Shown: one piece after another, positions 56,535 through 64,000 of the stretch | Numbering within the stretch: the stretch's first letter is position 1 | How the letters are laid out: each line of letters starts with the position of its first letter | DNA from: Bradyrhizobium zhengyangense | GTDB lineage: Bacteria; Pseudomonadota; Alphaproteobacteria; Rhizobiales; Xanthobacteraceae | NCBI RefSeq assembly: GCF_022012435.1 | Contig: NZ_JAKLUA010000005.1 | Span: 186,001-250,000 of the forward strand | Length of the DNA: 64,000 nucleotides | Reading direction: 5' to 3' | Program-made: the position numbers and the translations under genes | Notes under the pieces: generated by a model | Database searches by the model: none | What the model saw: only the letters and a program-made list of their open reading frames with translations | What the model was told of the DNA's origin: nothing

Positions 56535-57722
56535 TTACTGCAAAATCTCAAACAGCCCGGCCGCGCCCATGCCGCCGCCGACGCACATGGTGACGACTGC
56601 GTACTTGGCCTTGCGGCGGCGGCCTTCGATCAGCGCGTGGCCGGTCAGGCGCGCTCCCGACATGCCGTAGGGATGGCCGACTGCGATCGCGCCGCCATCG
56701 ACGTTGATCTTCTCGGGGTCGATGCCGAGCTTGTCGCGGCAATACAGAACCTGCACCGCGAAGGCTTCGTTCAGCTCCCAGAGACCGATGTCGTCGACCT
56801 TGAGGCCATGACGCTTGAGCAGGCGCGGCACGGCGAACACAGGACCGATGCCCATCTCGTCGGGCTCACAGCCGGCGGAGACGAAGCCGCGGAAGATGCC
56901 GAGCGGGTTGAGGCCGCGCTTGGCCGCTTCCTTGTCGCTCATGATCACCGAGGCGCTGGCGCCGTCGGAGAGCTGGCTGGCATTGCCGGCGGTGATGGAG
57001 AAACCGTCACCGCGCACGGGCTTGAGGCCGGCGAGGCCTTCGAGCGTGGTCTCGGGGCGCGGACCTTCGTCCTGCGACAGCGTCACTTCCTTCATCGAGA
57101 CAGTGCCGGTCGCCTTGTCGGTGACGGCCATCTGCGTCGTGATCGGCGCGATCTCGTCCCTGAACTTGCCGCCCTGCTGGGCGGCGGCGGTGCGGCGCTG
57201 GCTCTCCAGCGAATATTCGTCCTGCCGTTCGCGCGAGATGCCGTAGCGCTTGGCGACGATCTCGGCGGTGTCGATCATGGGCATGTAGACCTCGCCCTTG
57301 ATCTTGAGCAGCGCGGGGTCCTGGGCGTGGAAACCGTTCATCTTGTCGTTCTGCACGAGGCTGATCGACTCGCCGCCGCCGCCGACCGCGACCTCGACGC
57401 CGTCGAAGATCACCGAGCGTGCGGCCAGCGCGATCGCCTGCAGGCCGGAGGCGCACTGGCGGTCGATGGTGGTGCCGGCGACGGTGACCGGGAGACCGGC
57501 GCGAAGCAGCGCCTTGCGCGCGATGTTGCCGCCGGTCGAGCCCTGCTGGAGCGCCGCGCCCATCACGACGTCCTCGATCTCCTTCGGATCGACTTTTGCG
57601 CGCGCGACAGCTTCACCAATGGCGTGGCCGAGCAGCGTGGCGCCTTCGGTGGCATTGAGCATGCCGCGATAGGCCTTGCCGATCGGCGTACGGGCGGTGG
57701 AAACGATGACGGCGTCGGTCAA
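56535..57722 (-). CDS. pimB: Acetyl-CoA acyltransferase (thiolase), PimB-like
   Basis: A 395-residue thiolase that splits 3-ketoacyl-CoA with CoA. Catalytic cysteine in DRQCASGLQAI, GGGESIS, catalytic histidine in GGAIAVGHPYGMSGARLTGH and the second cysteine in VVTMCVGGGMGAAGLF. The start overlaps the ligase stop by 4 bases. Length and motifs are complete. Confidence 0.93.
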   Translation of the reverse strand: MTDAVIVSTARTPIGKAYRGMLNATEGATLLGHAIGEAVARAKVDPKEIEDVVMGAALQQGSTGGNIARKALLRAGLPVTVAGTTIDRQCASGLQAIALAARSVIFDGVEVAVGGGGESISLVQNDKMNGFHAQDPALLKIKGEVYMPMIDTAEIVAKRYGISRERQDEYSLESQRRTAAAQQGGKFRDEIAPITTQMAVTDKATGTVSMKEVTLSQDEGPRPETTLEGLAGLKPVRGDGFSITAGNASQLSDGASASVIMSDKEAAKRGLNPLGIFRGFVSAGCEPDEMGIGPVFAVPRLLKRHGLKVDDIGLWELNEAFAVQVLYCRDKLGIDPEKINVDGGAIAVGHPYGMSGARLTGHALIEGRRRKAKYAVVTMCVGGGMGAAGLFEILQ

Positions 57723-59395
57723 GAGCGACCTCCTGTTTGGGTGGATTGTGATGGTTTCTGTTGCTGGCGCAACTCGTGGCGCGACAGCTTTCCGACCGGC
57801 GTGCGCGGCAGATCGTCGACGAACTCGACCGCCGCGGGCATTTCGTGCTTGCCGACCTTCCCGGCGAGCTGCGCACGCAGCTCGTCGAGCGAGAACGGCT
57901 TTGCGTCCGGCCTGAGCTTGATGAAGGCCTTGGCGGCTTCGCCCCTGTATTGGTCGGGAATGCCGAGCACGATCACCTCGTGCACGCCTGGAACGGTGTA
58001 GATCGCCTGCTCGATCATCTGCGGATAGACATTGAAACCGCCTGAGATGATCATGTCCTTCTTGCGGTCGACCAGGAAGAAATAGCCGTCGGTGTCGACA
58101 TAGCCGATGTCGCCGGTGAGGAAGCGGCCGTCGATGAAGGCCTCCGCGGATCCCGCCGGCTTATTCCAATAGCCCTTGGTGACGTTCGGGCCCTTGATGC
58201 GGATCTCGCCGACTTCGCCCGGCGGCAGCGCTTTCGTCGGATCGTCCAGCGAGACGACATCGAGCTCGATGCCGGGCAGCATCAGGCCGATCGAACCGGG
58301 CTTGTCGGGCCCCGTAGGCGGATGTCCGGTGCCCGGCGAGCAGGTTTCGGTCATGCCCCAGCCGCTCCTGAGCTTCTTGCCGACCTTGCTCTCGAAGAAT
58401 CGTGCGACCTCGACCGGCAGCGGCGCGCCGCCGGAGCCGATGGCGGTGAGCGAGGAGAAGTCGCGCTTGTCGAGATTGGGGAGTGCGGCGATCGCGATCC
58501 ACATCGTCGGCACGCCGGGGAAATAGGTCGCGCGCTTGACCTCGATGTCGCGCATCACGGCTTCGACGTCGAAACGCTGGTGCAGCGAGATCAGATTGCC
58601 GCGGCGGAGCGACGACAACAGGACGACGGTCAGCGCATAGATGTGGAACAGCGGCAGCACGCAGATCACACGCTCGACGACGTCGCCGCGGGCCGCGCGG
58701 GCCGGCTTGCCCCAGACGTCGTAGATCGATACCGCAGAGGTGAGATTGCCGTGCGTGAGCATGGCGCCCTTGGGTAGACCGGTGGTGCCGCCGGTATATT
58801 GCAGCAGCGCGACGTCATCGACCGCGACCGCGGGCCATTGCGCCGGGGACATCGCGCCCTCGACGAAGGCCTTGAAAGTGATGATGCGCGGATCATCGGG
58901 AATTGCCGCCTGCGGCGTGCCGATCTTGCCCCAGCTGTCGTCCTCGCAGACGACGAGGCGGTCGATCAGTCCCTTCTCCAGAAATTTCAGTGCGGTCGGC
59001 AACAGCGCCTGGAGGTTCGAGGTGACGAGCAGGCGCGAGCCGGAGTCGGACACCTTGTGCGTCAGCGCGATCTCGCCATCGAGCGGCGACAGATGCGCGA
59101 CGCGGGCGCCAGCCTTCAGCGCGCCGAAAAAATTGACGGGATGGTCCGGCGTGTTGCCGAGGAACAGCGCGACGGACGTGTTCTTGCCGCAGCCGGCGCG
59201 CAGGAACGCAGCCGCCGCGCGCTCGGCCATGGCGGCGAGCTCGGCATAGCTGATCGGACGATCGCGAAATTCCAGTGCGGTGCGTGGGCCGTAGTTTGCA
59301 GCGGCCGTCGTGAGCAGGTCAGGCAGCGTGCCCTGGACGATGGTGTCGTCCCAATGCACGCCCTCGGGGTAAAACTGTTCGCCGGGATGGGTCAT
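57719..59395 (-). CDS. pimA: Acyl-CoA/dicarboxylate-CoA ligase, PimA-like
   Basis: A 558-residue ANL-superfamily adenylating enzyme: P-loop-like LLQYTGGTTGLPKGAMLTHGN, GWGMTETCSP (A5), LTGDIGYVDTDGYFFLVDRKKDMIISGGFNVYP (A7-A8) and catalytic lysine in RTPVGKLSRHEL. It activates the free acid at the expense of ATP, feeding the cluster. ATG at 59395 has AAGGAAG upstream; a start six codons earlier lacks that. Confidence 0.92.
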   Translation of the reverse strand: MTHPGEQFYPEGVHWDDTIVQGTLPDLLTTAAANYGPRTALEFRDRPISYAELAAMAERAAAAFLRAGCGKNTSVALFLGNTPDHPVNFFGALKAGARVAHLSPLDGEIALTHKVSDSGSRLLVTSNLQALLPTALKFLEKGLIDRLVVCEDDSWGKIGTPQAAIPDDPRIITFKAFVEGAMSPAQWPAVAVDDVALLQYTGGTTGLPKGAMLTHGNLTSAVSIYDVWGKPARAARGDVVERVICVLPLFHIYALTVVLLSSLRRGNLISLHQRFDVEAVMRDIEVKRATYFPGVPTMWIAIAALPNLDKRDFSSLTAIGSGGAPLPVEVARFFESKVGKKLRSGWGMTETCSPGTGHPPTGPDKPGSIGLMLPGIELDVVSLDDPTKALPPGEVGEIRIKGPNVTKGYWNKPAGSAEAFIDGRFLTGDIGYVDTDGYFFLVDRKKDMIISGGFNVYPQMIEQAIYTVPGVHEVIVLGIPDQYRGEAAKAFIKLRPDAKPFSLDELRAQLAGKVGKHEMPAAVEFVDDLPRTPVGKLSRHELRQQQKPSQSTQTGGRS

Positions 59396-59418
59396 TGCTT
59401 CCTTAAACCACACTAACC

Positions 59419-59523
59419 GTCATTCCGGGGCGCGACGAAGTCGCGAACCCGGAATCCATTAGGCAGCGCACTCAGAGGCGAAATGGATTCCGGGCCTGGC
59501 CCTGCGGGCCATCCCGGAATGAC
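59419..59523. repeat. Palindromic intergenic repeat, GTCATTCCGGGG family
   Basis: Second member of the family at 42793-42896, with GTCATTCCGGGGCGCGA and ATCCCGGAATGAC as outer ends and CCGGAATCCATT / AATGGATTCCGG inside. Lies between pimF and pimA. Confidence 0.85.
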
Positions 59524-59543
59524 GCCGAGAGTGCAAGCCCCGA

Positions 59544-61640
<2,097 letters not shown>

Positions 61641-61684
61641 GGTTTCCCTCCTTGGTGGGGATTTACTTTTGTTCGATTTCGCGG

Positions 61685-61703
61685 TGCGGAATTTAATTCC
61701 GCA
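61685..61703. promoter_or_regulatory. Probable IclR operator palindrome
   Basis: TGCGGAATT-T-AATTCCGCA, perfect 9-base arms around one base, 45 bases before the pimF start and 67 before iclR. GGAAT/ATTCC dyads of this size are common targets of IclR-family repressors or activators. Confidence 0.65.
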
Positions 61704-61769
61704 TCTTGACGGCAGGGTTATTTTGAAGCACGGACGTTGTCAACGACTCCGCGCAAGAGCAGATCAGGG

Positions 61770-62636
61770 ATGAAGCGTACAGGAAAGAAGACTGCGACCG
61801 ATCGGAATTTCGTCGTCGCGCTTTCCCGCGGGCTTGATGTATTGCGCGCATTCCAACCGAGCGACGGACTTCTTGGCAATCAGGAGATTGCTGCCCGCAC
61901 CAACCTGCCGAAGCCGACGGTTTCGCGGCTGACCTACACGTTGACGAAGCTCGGCTATCTGACGCCGGTTCCCCGTTTCGAGAAATATCAGCTGGCGCCG
62001 GCCGCGATGGCGCTGGGTTACGCGGCGCTCGCCAATCTCGGCGTTCGGCATTTGTCCGAGCCGTTCCGCGAGGAAATGATGCGCGCCACCGGTGGCGCCG
62101 TCGCGATCGGCGGCCGCGACCGTCACAGCATGATCTATTTCGGACAGAGCCGCGGCAGCGAGACCGTCGGCGTTCAACTTGACGTCGGCTCGCGCGTGCC
62201 GATTGCAACCACCGCGATGGGTCGCGCCTATTTCTGGGCGCTGGGCGAGGACGAGCGCACCGAGCTGTCGCGCGTGCTGCGCGAACATTACGGCAGCCGC
62301 TGGCCGAAGATGCGCGACGGGCTGGAGCGTTCCGGCGAGATGGTCGCCAAGCACGGCTTCGCGATCTCGGTCGGCGACTGGCACGACGACATCGGCGCCG
62401 CCGGCGTCGCGCTCAAGCTCAACGACGGAACCGGGCCTTACGCATTCAATTGTGGCGCGCCGGCATTCCGCTTCACGGAAGAACGATTGATCAACGACAT
62501 TGGACCGCGTCTGCTTGCGATGGTAAGGAACATCGAAGCGACACTGGGGGGTCTGATGTCGCTATCCAAAAAAGACGACAGCAAAAAGCTGAAATCAGGA
62601 GGGAAAGTTGCGCGTGTGGCCGAGGGGATCAGATAG
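61770..62636 (+). CDS. IclR-family transcriptional regulator
   Basis: A 288-residue regulator: N-terminal winged helix (ALSRGLDVLRAFQPSD, NQEIAARTNLPKPTVSRLTYTL, GYLTPVPRFEKYQL) and C-terminal effector domain (GVQLDVGSRVPIATTAMGRAYF, GFAISVGDWHDDIGAAGVAL). A lysine-rich tail of about 25 residues follows the usual end. Divergent from pimF and next to transporter genes, so a natural candidate to sense pimelate-like acyl compounds and control both sides. A TTG at 61737 would add 11 residues. Confidence 0.9.
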   Translation: MKRTGKKTATDRNFVVALSRGLDVLRAFQPSDGLLGNQEIAARTNLPKPTVSRLTYTLTKLGYLTPVPRFEKYQLAPAAMALGYAALANLGVRHLSEPFREEMMRATGGAVAIGGRDRHSMIYFGQSRGSETVGVQLDVGSRVPIATTAMGRAYFWALGEDERTELSRVLREHYGSRWPKMRDGLERSGEMVAKHGFAISVGDWHDDIGAAGVALKLNDGTGPYAFNCGAPAFRFTEERLINDIGPRLLAMVRNIEATLGGLMSLSKKDDSKKLKSGGKVARVAEGIR

Positions 62637-62702
62637 CCTTTGTCATGTCAGGGTGCGGTTCGCATCGCCCCTTCGCCCACTGTCGAGTGTGGGCGAGACG
62701 AG

Positions 62703-63500
62703 ATGACGCAGGCACAGCTCGCGCAGGGGACATCGCCTCTGCTCGCGGTTCGCGACGTCAGCGTCGTGTTCGGCGGCATCGTCGCGCTCAACGGCGTGTC
62801 CTTTGACATGCTCAAGGGCCAGATCCTCGGATTGATCGGCCCCAACGGCGCCGGCAAGACAACGCTGTTCAACTGCCTGTCCCGCCTCTACCAGCCGTCG
62901 TCGGGCGATATCCTGATGGAAGGCGCGAGCATCTTGAAGCGTCAGCCGCACCGGATCGCCGAGATCGGCATCGGCCGCACCTTCCAGAACGTGGCGTTGT
63001 TCCCGAACCTGTCGGTGATGGACAATGTCCGCGTCGGCACCCATGCCCGAACCTCCTCCGACATCATCAGCGACTCGCTGCGCCTCGCCTGGATTCGCCG
63101 CAGCGAAAGCAGCGTGAACAAGAAGGTGCACGAGATCCTCGCCTATCTCGATCTCGAGGACGTCGCCCACACCACCGTCTCCGGCCTGCCGTTCGGCACG
63201 CAGAAGCGCGTCGAATTGGCGCGGGCGCTCGCGGCGGACCCGAAGATCCTGCTGCTCGACGAACCCGCCGGCGGCCTTAACCACGAGGAGGTCCACGTCC
63301 TCGGCGACCTCATCCGCCGCATCCGCGACGAACGCGGCATGACCGTGCTGCTGGTCGAGCACCACATGGGCCTCGTGATGTCGATCGCCGACCACGTCGT
63401 CGCGCTGAACTTCGGCAAGAAGCTCGCCGAAGGCACGCCCGCCCAGGTGCAGGTCGACCCCGACGTCATCAAGGCCTATCTCGGGAGCAAGGACCAATGA
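62703..63500 (+). CDS. Branched-chain-type ABC transporter ATPase (LivG-like)
   Basis: A 265-residue ABC protein: Walker A GPNGAGKTT (residues 46-54), FQNVALFPNLSVMDNV Q-loop area, signature variant SGLPFGTQKRVELARAL, Walker B ILLLDEPAGGLN and the LivG-type end. Next to a pim cluster, such importers are thought to take up dicarboxylates or fatty acids; branched-chain amino acids are also possible. Overlaps the next gene by 4 bases. The start at 62703 follows GCGAGACGAG; an earlier frame start shows no family resemblance. Confidence 0.92.
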   Translation: MTQAQLAQGTSPLLAVRDVSVVFGGIVALNGVSFDMLKGQILGLIGPNGAGKTTLFNCLSRLYQPSSGDILMEGASILKRQPHRIAEIGIGRTFQNVALFPNLSVMDNVRVGTHARTSSDIISDSLRLAWIRRSESSVNKKVHEILAYLDLEDVAHTTVSGLPFGTQKRVELARALAADPKILLLDEPAGGLNHEEVHVLGDLIRRIRDERGMTVLLVEHHMGLVMSIADHVVALNFGKKLAEGTPAQVQVDPDVIKAYLGSKDQ

Positions 63501-64000
63501 CGACGCTGCTCAACGTCAAGGACCTGCGCGCCTATTACGGCCAGGTCCAGGCGCTCCATGGCCTCACCTTCTCGCTCAACGAGGGCTCGCTGACGACGCT
63601 GCTCGGCGCCAACGGCGCCGGCAAGACCACGACGCTGCGCGCGATCTGCAACATGGTGCGCTCCACCGGCGGCATCGAGTTCGACGGCAAGCCGCTGAAC
63701 AACCGCTCCACCGAGAGCATCGTGCGCTACGGCATCGCCCACGTGCCGCAGGGCCGCGGCACCTTCACCACCATGACGGTGGAGGAGAATCTCCAGCTCG
63801 GGGCCATCACCCGCAAGGACAATGCCGGCATCGTTTCCGACATCGAGCGCATGTACGCGCATTTCCCGGTCCTCAAGCAGCGGCATACCCAGCAGGCCGG
63901 CACGCTCTCCGGCGGCGAGCAGCAGATGCTCGCGGTCGCGCGCGCGCTGATGCTGCGGCCGCGGCTGATGCTGCTGGACGAGCCGTCCTTCGGCCTCGCG
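63497..64000 (+). CDS. Branched-chain-type ABC transporter ATPase (LivF-like), 3' partial
   Basis: The first 168 codons of a second ABC ATPase, cut by the window edge. Walker A GANGAGKTT (G37-K43), YGIAHVPQGRGTF, GTLSGGEQQMLAVARALM and the start of Walker B (RLMLLDEP) are present. LivF-type, working as a heterodimer with the LivG-like protein; permease and binding-protein genes are expected just beyond the window. Confidence 0.93.
   Translation, partial: MTTLLNVKDLRAYYGQVQALHGLTFSLNEGSLTTLLGANGAGKTTTLRAICNMVRSTGGIEFDGKPLNNRSTESIVRYGIAHVPQGRGTFTTMTVEENLQLGAITRKDNAGIVSDIERMYAHFPVLKQRHTQQAGTLSGGEQQMLAVARALMLRPRLMLLDEPSFGLA

Overview
The window reads as chromosomal DNA of a Bradyrhizobium-like alphaproteobacterium (Nitrobacteraceae). 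I infer this from strongly G+C-biased coding sequence with long antisense shadow frames, a 184-residue membrane-anchored cytochrome c of the CycM type, a complete alphaproteobacterial Tad/Cpa pilus locus, a pim-type dicarboxylate beta-oxidation locus, and many palindromic intergenic repeats of the kind common in this group. No tRNA, rRNA, CRISPR array, transposase or phage gene was seen.

Layout. (1) 1-2016: a cold-adaptation/translation group: the 3' part of a DEAD-box RNA helicase, a C-terminally extended IF-1, and a CspA-type protein ending at a strong terminator. (2) 2039-15030: the Tad pilus region. On the minus strand lie a TadG-like gene, a frameshifted tadE and a stand-alone CpaC-N-domain protein, then a sterol-desaturase-family gene. 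On the plus strand lie flp pilin, a small membrane protein and cpaA-B-C-D-E-F-tadB-tadC; lipoprotein tadD is convergent. (3) 15102-19497: a metallophosphoesterase, a small membrane protein, and an M17 aminopeptidase overlapping an SH3/NlpC-P60 hydrolase. (4) 19581-21709: a patch of small genes, including a 54-residue zinc-ribbon protein missed by length cut-offs and a duplicated leader placed before two of them. (5) 21722-25952: an orphan membrane histidine kinase, an AraC regulator with repeated GGACGAT sites, a secreted alpha/beta hydrolase and an NTF2-like secreted protein. (6) 25963-33679: a Yej-type peptide ABC importer with two tandem binding proteins. (7) 33891-45515: cycM, kdsB, pheA, a luciferase-like monooxygenase, metF-metH, a GST, a DUF6636-like protein, an ArsR regulator with an operator-like palindrome at its start codon, and a threonine-dehydratase-like enzyme.

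(8) 45636-50904: a BBP7-like outer-membrane protein, then a tight three-gene unit: an unrecognised 150-residue protein, a DyP-type peroxidase and a RoxA-like di-heme cytochrome c. This is my best candidate for an undescribed functional system. (9) 50921-53016: glpK with an overlapping GNAT acetyltransferase. (10) 53123-61640: SDR, two acyl-CoA dehydrogenases, thiolase, CoA ligase and enoyl-CoA hydratase/3-hydroxyacyl-CoA dehydrogenase in pimF-A-B-C-D order. These are transcribed divergently from an IclR regulator, with a perfect palindrome between them, followed by livG/livF-type transporter ATPases that run off the window end.

Where several start codons were possible I chose the one with the best Shine-Dalgarno sequence and note the alternative. 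Family names come from reading motifs, not from a search.
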